Origin: Tepidaquicella sp964564635
GTDB lineage: Bacteria > Bacteroidota > Ignavibacteria > Tepidaquicellales > Tepidaquicellaceae
NCBI GenBank assembly: GCA_964564635.1
Contig: CAZMAR010000001.1
Span: forward strand, 248,001 to 312,000
DNA: 64,000 bases
Direction of reading: 5' to 3'
In this document: positions 27,039 to 36,561 of the stretch, piece after piece
Layout: the number at the start of each line of letters is the position of its first letter
Position numbering within the stretch: the stretch's first letter is position 1
Notes under the pieces: generated by a model
What the model saw: the letters and a program-made list of their open reading frames with translations, nothing else
Told to the model about the DNA's origin: nothing
The model's database searches: none
Translations under genes and position numbers: made by a program

Positions 27039-30000
27039 GCTAATAATTTTTTGTGAAGCTTCTCTGCCTGCATAATAAATATTTCTATTTTTGACTGGGT
27101 TATTTGTGGGTATGGATTGCCATCAGTTTCAACATAAAGAAAAGGTAAGTAATATACACTATTATCAAGTCCGTTTCTTTTTAAATTTCCTAACCTGTAT
27201 TTATTTTCAAGAGTCATTTCTTTATTAAGTAATGCATCGGAAACTCTACTGGGAATACAATTGAAGGGTCCAATAGATATTACGCCACAGGACTCATCTA
27301 TAATTTCTCGTAAACCAAGTCCAGTTGTCAGAATAGTTTCCCCAATTAGTTTTTCGGATAATAACGCTTTTCCATAGTCCATAGTTTTCTCAATATCGAC
27401 CATCTCAAATTTATAAAGATTAGATTTAGAAAGAATGCTTTTTATTCGCCATTCTAAGTATCTCTGATATTTATCTTTTAAATATATTTTTAGTCTTTCT
27501 TTGGTTGATAGATGATTAATGATTTTTTTTCTTATCAGATAATTACTATAATAGATGTATTCAGAAACGGGTGCAGTTTTAATAACAAACTCTTTATCAA
27601 TCAACATATTAATCAAATCGAATCTTGAGAACTCTTCCCTTCTAACATATATTTCACCGATTAAAGAAATGAATTTTGCCTCCTCTAAGTGAGTTTTAAT
27701 TTTTATAGTGGAAAGATTCAGGGCTGTTTTCTCAAGTTGATTAAATAGCTCTTTCTGATTTCCTTTTTCAATTACTTTTAAAATTTCTTCCCATTCCTTA
27801 TTTAATAATTCAATAGATTTTTCTTTATCGTAAGCAAGAGATAGTATTACACTTTCAATATCATGAATTACATCAGATACCAACAAGGCAATCCATCCTT
27901 TTAAAAAGAAATTTTCACCAAAATCAGTAAAAGCCTCCTCATCATTCATAGTTAAAATAGCAACATTCTTTAACCCCATATTCCTTATAATATCTTTAAG
28001 CATAATGAAATATTGTCCCTGCCTGCAAGGTCCAAATCCATGTGGCATGAAGAATAAATTTATATCTCCATTTTTTCTACTGTTTACATACTCCAGCATT
28101 GAACCTGTTGTAAGTATAAATGGTAAACATTCTTTACAGGTTGTAACAGTTCGTCCTAATTTCAGTGTATTAAAAGTAGGTACCGGTAATGATTTGCTTC
28201 TAATACCTAAAGACTTAAACACAGCTGCAAAAGCACTTGAAGAAAATTTTCCCATTGAAGGAATAATAACCTCAATCTTCTTGGAATCAATTTTATGTAA
28301 CTCTCCATTTTCATCTCTAACTCTTAACTTACCTAAATCATTAATAATTTTTACTTCTGGTTTTTGTTTCTCTTCAATTGCTTTATTTTCAGTTTTAGAC
28401 AATCCAATATAATTTCGTATAATATCAAGAGCAGCATCAATCCTTGTATCAATACCTACATCAGCAGAATGACTATCTAATTCAAGGGTAAGAGAAGGTT
28501 TCTTATCCATAATTCGCCTGAAATATGGAATAATAAAAGAATCAGGACCACAGGAAAAATTAGTTATGTATGTTCCAAAAAGTTGTTTGTGATTTTTAAC
28601 AAACCTTGCTGAGCGAAGAATTTGATGCCCGCTTGCCCAATACATATTTTCGTAAGATGGCAGATTATCAGACGGTAAAAAATCATTTGGTATTATTAAA
28701 ATGTTCCTTGATGCAAACTTATGTGGAACATTTAAATTTGCTTCATCTGCATAAGCATTATATGCTCTTCCAAAAAGAACAATTGCAAATTCATCGGGCT
28801 TTTTCTCAAGTTCTTTAATTACCTCAATTCCGATTTTCTTAAACTCATCCAACATTTCCTGATATTTTGAAAAAGCAAATTCAAATGATTTTTCAATCTC
28901 TCCCTTATTTTTATTTAATTCTAATCCAATTTTTATAAAAGAATTTTTAATCTCATCAAATGATAAGGAAAAATCTATAATCGGGGTAAGAAGTTTAGTT
29001 TTAATTTCGTTTGCAAATGTTGACTTTAAATAATAATTTTCCGCCTGAACAAAAACACATAACCTGCTATATTTTTCATCTGATTTAAAATCCATCTGAG
29101 TAATATGAGGGAGGAAAATATAATCAACATTCTTTTCAAGTAAATCCTGGAACAAACCGTGCGCAATTTCAACTGGATAACAATAGGAAGTCCTAATTTT
29201 ATCTGCTCCCCTACTGTCGACTTTTTCTGATAATATGACCTTTAAACCAAGTTTAGTAAAGAACAAATAATAAAGCGGATATAGAGTATTTGTTAAGAAA
29301 CTTTTTGAAATTCCGATTTTAACTCCGGAGTCAACTGATAAAATATCTGTTGAATACTTTTTAAAAATGTATTCCTGTCTTAATTTTACGAGATTGTACT
29401 TATCGGGTGTACTTTTTATTTTTAATCTTTCGTTATAGTATTTACTGCAAGCACCACCAAAAGGATATTTTTTACTTTCAACTTCTATAACAGATATTTT
29501 ACACTTCCTATCGCATTTTTCTGAACCGCCAGCACATTCAAATTCTTTTAAATACCGGAATTTCCTGTTTATCAATTCATCAAGAGAAAAATCATCAGGC
29601 TCAAGTAAATTTAATTCAATTCTTCGTTTAATCTCTAAAGCAACCCCAAATGCGCCCATTAATCCCGGATCAGGAGGAACGATAATTTCCTTTCCTACAA
29701 GATTTGCCATAGCATAAGGAACAGCTTTATTATAACAAACACCTCCCTGCATAAAAACTTTTTTACCAACAATTCTATTTCCTTTAACCCTGTTTATATA
29801 ATTCATACAAATGGAATAAACCAACCCAGCTACAATATCTTCTTTCGGTAATCCTTCGTGTGAAGCAGTTTTAATATCGCTGGAAATAAACGCAGAACAC
29901 TGGTCATTAAAATTAATTGGATTTTTTGCAGTAAAGGCAATATCTGCAATATCCTTGTAATAAATATTTAAAGACTCCTTCGAGGCTTCTTCTAAAAACG

Positions 30001-31294
30001 AACCCGTACCAGCAGAGCAGGCTTCATTCATAGCGTAATCACTTGCCACACAATTTGTAAGAAAAGTATATTTAGCATCCTGCCCACCAATTTCAAAAAT
30101 AGTATCAACTTCTTTGTCGAAATATGCGGATGCAACTGCATGTGCAATTATTTCATTTACAATTCCTTTTGTTAAAGCATGGAGTGCTGATATATGTCTC
30201 CCAGAACCAGTTGTACCCAAACCAATAATTTTTATCGGGACAGAAACCTGATTTCTAATAGATTTATAACATTCTATAGATGCTTCTACAGGATTCCCAT
30301 TTGTTCTGAGATATTCAGAAGCAAGAATTGAATTATCGGAGACCCTAAGCAGTACTGCTTTAGTTGTTGTAGAACCAACATCAAGACCGAGAATACAAAC
30401 ATCATTTTCTACAGGAGTTGATTTTTTCAACTCTTTGAAAATTACATTACTATTCCCTTTTTCTAAAGGAGGTAAAAATGTAAAATTATGGGAAACTTCT
30501 TTGTACAAATTATTTTTATCTACGGTGAATTTTTTTTCAGCGGCTTTTAGACAGGCTCCAAGTGCTTCAAAATAAGTTGCTTGCTCCGGAACAACTAAAT
30601 TCGGATATGAATCTTTAAGAAATTTTATAACACCAGTATTCTGTGAAACACCACCAATAACAAGTAAATTTTTCGAATTCTGCTTGACAAGTAATTCGAG
30701 AGCTTTATCAGCAATCATTTTACATAGACCGGAAACAACCTGTTCTTTTGGAACACCTTTATTTAATGCGTGAGTACAATCACTTTTACAAAAGACACTA
30801 CATCTACCAGAAACCTTGTAAATGTTATCAGATTCAGATAATTTTATCGCCTGCTGAATATCTAAATTCATTCTACCAATTTGCTGCAGAAAAAATTCTC
30901 CAGTACCCGATGCACATTTATTACCAGTGTAAACAGTAAGAATAGAACCTTTTTTGTCAAGTGTATATACAATAAAGTTTTCACCCCCAAGACTTGCAAT
31001 AACATCAATTTTCCCATCCAGTTTCAAAAATTTCACAGTTTTTTCAATTGCTTCCGGCTCGGGAATATTATATCCATTAATTATATTTTTAAACTTTCGC
31101 CCGGTAAAGACAATAGAATAATTTTCAGAATCTAAATTCTGGAAGTAATCATTCAAAACCTTTTTAGGATTGCCGTGATGTTCTATTAACTTAACCTCTG
31201 AAACAGTTATATAATCTCTTTCTCGGGTTGCTTTCACAAAAGATATAGTAGAAGCACCTACGCAAACTCCTAAAAATAAATTATTTTCATTCAT
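27023..31294 (-). CDS. Giant acyl-CoA dehydratase activase-type protein (two BadF/HgdC ASKHA domains plus DUF2229 and HgdB-like region)
   Basis: 1423 residues. Two ASKHA ATPase domains lie in tandem. The first (about 5-250) has C-A-S-G-T-G-E-F (127-134). The second (about 300-560) has L-D-V-G-S-T-T-T-K (304-312), G-G-Q-D-A-K (403-408) and C-S-A-G-T-G-S-F (426-433). In HgdC such cysteines bridge a [4Fe-4S] cluster that passes an electron to a 2-hydroxyacyl-CoA or benzoyl-CoA dehydratase. A Cys group (587, 594, 598, 616) then precedes a DUF2229 region (from about 655) and a C-terminal part resembling the dehydratase component. The architecture is known in anaerobes, but no dehydratase lies nearby and the substrate is unknown. 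Probably oxygen-sensitive. Confidence 0.85.
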   Translation of the reverse strand: MNENNLFLGVCVGASTISFVKATRERDYITVSEVKLIEHHGNPKKVLNDYFQNLDSENYSIVFTGRKFKNIINGYNIPEPEAIEKTVKFLKLDGKIDVIASLGGENFIVYTLDKKGSILTVYTGNKCASGTGEFFLQQIGRMNLDIQQAIKLSESDNIYKVSGRCSVFCKSDCTHALNKGVPKEQVVSGLCKMIADKALELLVKQNSKNLLVIGGVSQNTGVIKFLKDSYPNLVVPEQATYFEALGACLKAAEKKFTVDKNNLYKEVSHNFTFLPPLEKGNSNVIFKELKKSTPVENDVCILGLDVGSTTTKAVLLRVSDNSILASEYLRTNGNPVEASIECYKSIRNQVSVPIKIIGLGTTGSGRHISALHALTKGIVNEIIAHAVASAYFDKEVDTIFEIGGQDAKYTFLTNCVASDYAMNEACSAGTGSFLEEASKESLNIYYKDIADIAFTAKNPINFNDQCSAFISSDIKTASHEGLPKEDIVAGLVYSICMNYINRVKGNRIVGKKVFMQGGVCYNKAVPYAMANLVGKEIIVPPDPGLMGAFGVALEIKRRIELNLLEPDDFSLDELINRKFRYLKEFECAGGSEKCDRKCKISVIEVESKKYPFGGACSKYYNERLKIKSTPDKYNLVKLRQEYIFKKYSTDILSVDSGVKIGISKSFLTNTLYPLYYLFFTKLGLKVILSEKVDSRGADKIRTSYCYPVEIAHGLFQDLLEKNVDYIFLPHITQMDFKSDEKYSRLCVFVQAENYYLKSTFANEIKTKLLTPIIDFSLSFDEIKNSFIKIGLELNKNKGEIEKSFEFAFSKYQEMLDEFKKIGIEVIKELEKKPDEFAIVLFGRAYNAYADEANLNVPHKFASRNILIIPNDFLPSDNLPSYENMYWASGHQILRSARFVKNHKQLFGTYITNFSCGPDSFIIPYFRRIMDKKPSLTLELDSHSADVGIDTRIDAALDIIRNYIGLSKTENKAIEEKQKPEVKIINDLGKLRVRDENGELHKIDSKKIEVIIPSMGKFSSSAFAAVFKSLGIRSKSLPVPTFNTLKLGRTVTTCKECLPFILTTGSMLEYVNSRKNGDINLFFMPHGFGPCRQGQYFIMLKDIIRNMGLKNVAILTMNDEEAFTDFGENFFLKGWIALLVSDVIHDIESVILSLAYDKEKSIELLNKEWEEILKVIEKGNQKELFNQLEKTALNLSTIKIKTHLEEAKFISLIGEIYVRREEFSRFDLINMLIDKEFVIKTAPVSEYIYYSNYLIRKKIINHLSTKERLKIYLKDKYQRYLEWRIKSILSKSNLYKFEMVDIEKTMDYGKALLSEKLIGETILTTGLGLREIIDESCGVISIGPFNCIPSRVSDALLNKEMTLENKYRLGNLKRNGLDNSVYYLPFLYVETDGNPYPQITQSKIEIFIMQAEKLHKKLLASRKK

Positions 31295-31501
31295 ATCATA
31301 TAAAAATAATTATTAATAGTTATTATTTTCTATTCAATTCAAAAATAATTTTTAAGTACTGAATTTCATTTATTATGGTGTTTTTATTAATTTACTAAAC
31401 TTTAATATCCAGATTTCATTAATTATAAATCTTGAACATTTATTTTCTAAAACCCAAAATAATTTGTTGAAAATTGGAATTAAAAAAATTATTTTATAAA
31501 T

Positions 31502-32431
31502 ATGAATAAGAAAATAATTATAAATAGTGGAACAGGATTAATAGGTAAATACTTTATAAGAAAATCATTAGAAAAAGGATACAGTCCAATAGTATTATCA
31601 CGAGACTCAAAAAGAGCAAGAGAAATACTTTCAGATTTTCACAACATCCCTATTGAGGAATTTAATCCACTTAATAACAATAAGAATATAAGTGAAATAA
31701 TTAATAATGCATATGCTGTTGTAAATTTTTCTGGTGCAACTATTTCAAAGCGAAAATGGACTGAAGAATACAAAAAAATTTTAATATCAAGTAGAGTAGA
31801 TGTCACAAAGGCATTAATATCACAAGTTCAGAATTGCCAACAAAAGCCAGAAGTATTTATTAATATGTCAGCAATAGGATATTATGGTTATCAAAAAGGA
31901 ATTGTAGCAACAGAAGAAACTCCAAAAGGAGAAGGTTTTATTCCAGACTTATGTGATCTATGGGAGAAATCAGCATTCAAGGCAAAGGAATTAGAAATAC
32001 GAACTGTAGTATTGAGAGCAGGGATTGTATTAACTGAGAAAGGTGGAGCATTTGGCAGGATGATACCACTTTTCAAATTTTTTTTAGGAGGTGTTTTAGG
32101 TTCTGGTACACAATATATGCCCTGGATACATATAGAGGATTTAGCTAATCTAATTATTTTTTCTATTGAAAATAAAAATGTAGAGGGCGTTCTGAACGCA
32201 ACCTCCCCGCATCAGATAACCAATCGTGAACTAACCAAAACACTTGCAAAAGTTTTCAAAAGACCAGCTATATTCAAAGTGCCAACTTTTATCCTAAAAA
32301 TTGTTTTAGGGGATTTCGCCATTAATGTTCTTGAAGGGATTCAGGTGCTACCGGAAAAAACTTTAAGTTATGGATTTAAATTCAGATTTGACAATCTCGA
32401 ATCTGCATTATACAATTTGTTCAAAAAATAA
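31502..32431 (+). CDS. NAD(P)-dependent epimerase/oxidoreductase, TIGR01777 (YfcH/SDR39U) family
   Basis: Extended SDR fold. The nucleotide loop reads S-G-T-G-L-I-G (residues 9-15, with S in place of the first Gly). F-S-G-A-T-I follows, then the family signature K-R-K-W-T-E-E-Y-K and S-A-I-G-Y-Y-G, in which Ser and Tyr belong to the active-site region. The C-terminal DUF1731 segment ends near Y-G-F-K-F-R-F. Length 309 is typical. The physiological substrate of this family is not established. The stop overlaps the start of the downstream kinase gene by one base. Confidence 0.87.
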   Translation: MNKKIIINSGTGLIGKYFIRKSLEKGYSPIVLSRDSKRAREILSDFHNIPIEEFNPLNNNKNISEIINNAYAVVNFSGATISKRKWTEEYKKILISSRVDVTKALISQVQNCQQKPEVFINMSAIGYYGYQKGIVATEETPKGEGFIPDLCDLWEKSAFKAKELEIRTVVLRAGIVLTEKGGAFGRMIPLFKFFLGGVLGSGTQYMPWIHIEDLANLIIFSIENKNVEGVLNATSPHQITNRELTKTLAKVFKRPAIFKVPTFILKIVLGDFAINVLEGIQVLPEKTLSYGFKFRFDNLESALYNLFKK

Positions 32432-33402
32432 TGGATTACCACCAGGAATTAATAAAAATATTTGAGAGTTATTATGGAGAAGAGCCATCAGAAGTTATTG
32501 ATTTAGTTGGTGGTGCATCCGATAGAAAAATTGTTAGATTAAAATCACACAATTATAATTGTATTGGTATTTTTAATGAAAACATCAGGGAAAACATTGC
32601 CTTTTGTGAGTTTTCTAAAATTTTTAAGAATAATGGATTCAATGTCCCAGAAATTTTTTTTATTGATAAGCATCATAAATACTATCTTGAAGAGGATTTA
32701 GGAGATGTTAGTTTATTTTCGTATTCAATTCTGGAAAAATCAAAATACAAAATAATAGATTTTTATATTCAGGCTCTTGCTGATTTAATTGACTTCCAGT
32801 TCAAGGGAATAAAAATTATAGATTTTAATTTATGTTATCAAACTGAATATTTTAATGTCGAGCAGATTATAAAAGATGAAAGAAAGTTTCTCGAAAATTA
32901 TTTAAAAATATTCAGATATGATTTATATAAAGAATTTTCTCTCGAAGATTTTTCCGATTTAAATAATAAACTAATAGAACAGAAAGATTTTTATTTTATG
33001 TACCGCGATTTCCAGCCAAGGAATATTATGATTGTAAATGGAAAAAATTATTATATTGATTATCAATCCGGCAGAAAAGGACCGCTCCAGTATGATATTG
33101 CATCTTTCCTTTATTCCAGCAGCATATCTCTAAATGATGAAGAGCGGGAATATTTATTGCATCATTACTTGAATATGCTTGAGAGAAAAGAAATAAATAA
33201 AAGAGCCTTTATTGAATACTATTATTATTTCGCTTTAATACGACTAATACAAATGCTGGGGAGTTACGGTATGATATACAGCCATACTGGAGATACCTAC
33301 CAAATTGAGAGGATAAAAAAAGGATTATATAATTTAGATTTCATTTTAAAAGAATTACCAAAAATCAATCTAACAAAAAAATTACAAAAGTTGTTAATTT
33401 AA
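32431..33402 (+). CDS. APH/choline-kinase-like phosphotransferase (AmgK-type)
   Basis: Small-molecule kinase of the aminoglycoside phosphotransferase superfamily. The catalytic loop is Y-R-D-F-Q-P-R-N-I-M (usual H-x-D with His replaced by Tyr, Asp kept), followed by the metal-binding I-D-Y-Q-S-G-R-K-G-P and Y-D-I-A-S-F-L-Y. That loop most resembles AmgK, a cell-wall sugar 1-kinase of peptidoglycan recycling, but the partner nucleotidyltransferase (MurU type) is not next to it. The first part (residues 15-110) is the N-lobe. Starts on the last base of the epimerase gene. Confidence 0.78.
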   Translation: MDYHQELIKIFESYYGEEPSEVIDLVGGASDRKIVRLKSHNYNCIGIFNENIRENIAFCEFSKIFKNNGFNVPEIFFIDKHHKYYLEEDLGDVSLFSYSILEKSKYKIIDFYIQALADLIDFQFKGIKIIDFNLCYQTEYFNVEQIIKDERKFLENYLKIFRYDLYKEFSLEDFSDLNNKLIEQKDFYFMYRDFQPRNIMIVNGKNYYIDYQSGRKGPLQYDIASFLYSSSISLNDEEREYLLHHYLNMLERKEINKRAFIEYYYYFALIRLIQMLGSYGMIYSHTGDTYQIERIKKGLYNLDFILKELPKINLTKKLQKLLI

Positions 33403-34629
33403 TTATTCATATCTCAACGCATCAATAGGATTTAACTTTGATGCTTTATATGCAGGATACACACCAAAAATCACACCAACGAAAGCACAAATTAGAAAGC
33501 CAATAATAACCCAATCCAGAGGTATGACGACCTCTGATTTTAAATATGCGCCTAATAGATTACCTGAAATAATACCAAGAAAAATTCCGAAGAAACCACC
33601 AATCTGACATAAAACAATAGCTTCAACAAGAAATTGAGTTAAAATATTTGAATTTGTTGCGCCAACTGCTTTTCTTATACCTATTTCTCTCGTTCTTTCT
33701 GTAACAGAGACCAGCATAATATTCATTATACCAATACCAGCAGCAAATAAAGCAATAAATGAAATAAACCCGGCACCATATTTAAAATACTTTGTAAAAT
33801 TATTAACAGAAGCAATTAATGATTCATTTGAAAAAATCTCAAAATTATTTTCTTCTCCTGGCTTAACTTTTCTTATAATTCTGAATGTATTGATAATATT
33901 TTCCATACAATCGTTATAGGTTCCTCTGCTCTTTGCCTGTACCGAAATGTTTATTGAAACATCCTTTCCATATATTTCAAGTGTTTTTGTAATTGGCACC
34001 AATGCAATATTATCCCTGCTCTGTCCAAAACTTTCCCCTTTACTTTCAAGAATACCGATAACGGTAAATTCATGTCCATCAAGAATAACTTTTTTAGATA
34101 AAGGATTTTCTTTTGGAAATAATTTATCAACCACTTCAACACCAATAACAGTAACTGCCGAGGCACTTTGAACTTCTTTATCAGTGAAAAACCTTCCTTC
34201 TTTAATAGAGTAATCATTTGTAGGTAAAAAGTCCGCACTAACCCCACCTAAAAACATATTTGGGTTAGTTGAATTTTTTCCATATTTAAACACTTTTGCA
34301 GTTTTCCAATCCTCAAGGCTAATGTGTTTATATTCAGTTGCTCTTTCCATTAATTGTACTCCCTGTTCATAAGTTATATCAGGCCTGTTCCTATATTTCC
34401 TTGATGGTGGACCCCCAACATTAATAACAGGCATTTTTTGTATTTGGAAAGTATTAGTCCCTAATACAGTCAAGCCGCTTTCTATACCTTTTTGTAGTGC
34501 TGCAAGAGCCGTCATTATAGCAATTATTGAGAAAACGCCAATGACAATTCCTGAAAGAGTAAGAGATGCTCTTAATTTATTTGTCCTTATAGTATTTAAA
34601 GCGATTTTTATTATTTCTCCAATTATCAT
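33403..34629 (-). CDS. MacB-type ABC transporter permease (second of two)
   Basis: Four-helix FtsX/MacB topology: an N-terminal helix (about 20-45, preceded by N-K-L-R-A-S-L-T-L-S-G-I-V-I-G), a large periplasmic MacB_PCD domain, then three C-terminal helices with T-E-R-T-R-E-I-G-I-R-K-A-V-G-A, the coupling segment of the family. The last residues (N-P-I-D-A-L-R-Y-E) are also typical. It overlaps the preceding permease gene by one base. The two permeases are diverged, so they may form a heterodimer. Confidence 0.9.
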   Translation of the reverse strand: MIIGEIIKIALNTIRTNKLRASLTLSGIVIGVFSIIAIMTALAALQKGIESGLTVLGTNTFQIQKMPVINVGGPPSRKYRNRPDITYEQGVQLMERATEYKHISLEDWKTAKVFKYGKNSTNPNMFLGGVSADFLPTNDYSIKEGRFFTDKEVQSASAVTVIGVEVVDKLFPKENPLSKKVILDGHEFTVIGILESKGESFGQSRDNIALVPITKTLEIYGKDVSINISVQAKSRGTYNDCMENIINTFRIIRKVKPGEENNFEIFSNESLIASVNNFTKYFKYGAGFISFIALFAAGIGIMNIMLVSVTERTREIGIRKAVGATNSNILTQFLVEAIVLCQIGGFFGIFLGIISGNLLGAYLKSEVVIPLDWVIIGFLICAFVGVIFGVYPAYKASKLNPIDALRYE

Positions 34630-35855
34630 TATTCATATCTTAAAGATTCAACAGGGTCTAATTTAGAAGCATTGTAAGCAGGGAAAAATCCAGATATTAA
34701 CCCAAAAATTAGAGAGATAAACAATCCAAGGAACACTATCCATAAAGGCATAACAGTGGGTAAAACAAATGCATCAATTATTAAACTTATTGGATATGCT
34801 ATTAACAGACCAATTAGTCCGCCTAATAAACAAATTATAGAGGACTCAATTAAAAATTGTGCTAAAATCACCCCCCTTCGAGCACCAATAGCTTTTCTTA
34901 TACCAATTTCTTTTGTCCGTTCCTTAACAGAAACAAACATAATATTTGCAATACCAACCGAACCTACAATCAAAGACAAAGATGTAATAATTAAACCAAT
35001 TATTTTTATTAGAGAAGTTAATTGGTCATAAGTTTGTTTAAATGCTTCCTGTGCATTAATTCCGAAATCATTTTTACCACCTGCAGGAATTTTTCTTATT
35101 TTTCTCATTGCAAAGTTTATTTCAAGTCTGGTTTCATCAAGATTATTCATATCTGCAGCCTTAACATTAATAGTAATTGATCTTTTAGTACCATATAATT
35201 TGAAAAATCTTTTTATAGGAATTATAATTCTATTGTCTAAACTAAACAGACCGAGCAAACTACCTTGCTTTTCCACCACTCCAATTATTCTGAAAGAGTA
35301 AGTTCCCACCTTAATAATCTTACCTATAGGACTTGAGTTAGGGAAAAAAGCATTTTTCACATCCATCCCAATTACAGCTACAGGGTATCCATTTTCCGAT
35401 TCTCTCCCGGAAAAAAACCGACCCTCAGATAGATTCAAACTAACTGTCTTCTGATATTCATCATCAGTCCCTATAACAAATATGTTGTCAAGATATAAGG
35501 ATTGATACTGAACAGCTCTTGTTGTTCCAGCAGAAGGGCTAACCGAAGATGCTGTCTGGAGATTTTTTTTCAAAAACTCATAATGACGCATTGTAATATC
35601 TTTTCTGTTCCTGTAATATTCCCAGTCTTCTCTTCCAAACCATTCATACTTTTGAACATATAAAACATCAGAACCAATTGAAGCGATACTACTTTCAAAA
35701 GCTCTGTTAATACCTTCAATTGCGGTTTGCATTAAAGTAACTGCTGTAATACCAATGACAATTCCGAGTGTTGCAAGAAAAGAACGCATTTTATTTGCAA
35801 TTATTGCTTTAAAGCTAATAATTATATTTTCTTTTAATGCAATTAGAAATGTCAT
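34629..35855 (-). CDS. MacB-type ABC transporter permease (first of two)
   Basis: Same architecture and exactly the same length (408) as its neighbour: N-K-M-R-S-F-L-A-T-L-G-I-V-I-G, a periplasmic domain with V-I-G-M-D-V, then V-K-E-R-T-K-E-I-G-I-R-K-A-I-G-A and D-P-V-E-S-L-R-Y-E at the end. Starts within the last codons of the ATPase gene (four-base overlap). Exports a substrate through the periplasm with the adaptor and TolC-like protein encoded upstream. Confidence 0.9.
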   Translation of the reverse strand: MTFLIALKENIIISFKAIIANKMRSFLATLGIVIGITAVTLMQTAIEGINRAFESSIASIGSDVLYVQKYEWFGREDWEYYRNRKDITMRHYEFLKKNLQTASSVSPSAGTTRAVQYQSLYLDNIFVIGTDDEYQKTVSLNLSEGRFFSGRESENGYPVAVIGMDVKNAFFPNSSPIGKIIKVGTYSFRIIGVVEKQGSLLGLFSLDNRIIIPIKRFFKLYGTKRSITINVKAADMNNLDETRLEINFAMRKIRKIPAGGKNDFGINAQEAFKQTYDQLTSLIKIIGLIITSLSLIVGSVGIANIMFVSVKERTKEIGIRKAIGARRGVILAQFLIESSIICLLGGLIGLLIAYPISLIIDAFVLPTVMPLWIVFLGLFISLIFGLISGFFPAYNASKLDPVESLRYE

Positions 35856-36550
35856 TTTTTAGGCTTTTTTATCTTTGTATCCGATTCTACTTTACCATCA
35901 AAAAGTTTAATTATTCTATTTGAATGCCTCGCCACTTCTTCTGCGTGAGTTACCACAATTATTGTATTACCAAGTTTATTCAATTCTCCGAATAGATGCA
36001 TTATTTCTTCTCCCGTTTTAGAATCGAGATTTCCCGTCGGTTCATCTGCAAGAATAATTGAAGGATTATTTACTATTGCTCTTGCTATTGCAACCCGTTG
36101 TCGTTGACCACCGGAAAGTTCACTTGGTTTATGCCTCATTCTATCACCAAGTCCAACATTTATTAACGCCTGTTCTGCTTTTTCCATCCTTTCTGACTTT
36201 GGCATTCCTGAGTAAATAAGTGGTAATTCTACATTATGCAGTGCGTCACTCCTTGGAAGTAAATTAAAAGTTTGAAAAACAAATCCTATCTGTTTATTCC
36301 TTATATATGCAAGTTCTCTATCAGACATATCACTTACATATTTACCATCAAGAATATATTCCCCTTCTGTGGGTGTATCAAGACAGCCTAAAATGTTCAT
36401 TAAAGTAGATTTACCTGAACCGGAGGGACCCATAATTGCAAGGTACTCATTCTTTTCAACAGAAAATGAAACATTGTTCAATGCATATAGAACTTCCTCT
36501 CCCATTTCATATTTTTTAACAATTCCTTTTAGTTCAATAAGAACACTCAT
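35852..36550 (-). CDS. MacB/LolD-type ABC transporter ATPase
   Basis: Compact 232-residue nucleotide-binding subunit. G-P-S-G-S-G-K-S (Walker A, about 41-48), Q-T-F-N-L-L-P (Q-loop), L-S-G-G-Q-R-Q-R-V (signature), I-L-A-D-E-P-T-G-N-L-D-S (Walker B and D-loop) and V-V-T-H (H-loop) are all intact. The P-T-G-N-L-D form is typical of the MacB/LolD/FtsE group. Four-base overlap with the first permease gene. Confidence 0.94.
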   Translation of the reverse strand: MSVLIELKGIVKKYEMGEEVLYALNNVSFSVEKNEYLAIMGPSGSGKSTLMNILGCLDTPTEGEYILDGKYVSDMSDRELAYIRNKQIGFVFQTFNLLPRSDALHNVELPLIYSGMPKSERMEKAEQALINVGLGDRMRHKPSELSGGQRQRVAIARAIVNNPSIILADEPTGNLDSKTGEEIMHLFGELNKLGNTIIVVTHAEEVARHSNRIIKLFDGKVESDTKIKKPKK

Positions 36551-36561
36551 ATTATAAATTT

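Noticed and set aside
31295..31501. Small gene or RNA in the gap between the activase and the epimerase genes
   Set aside because: The gap is AT-rich, shows no conserved frame or strong hairpin, and is most simply a divergent promoter region.
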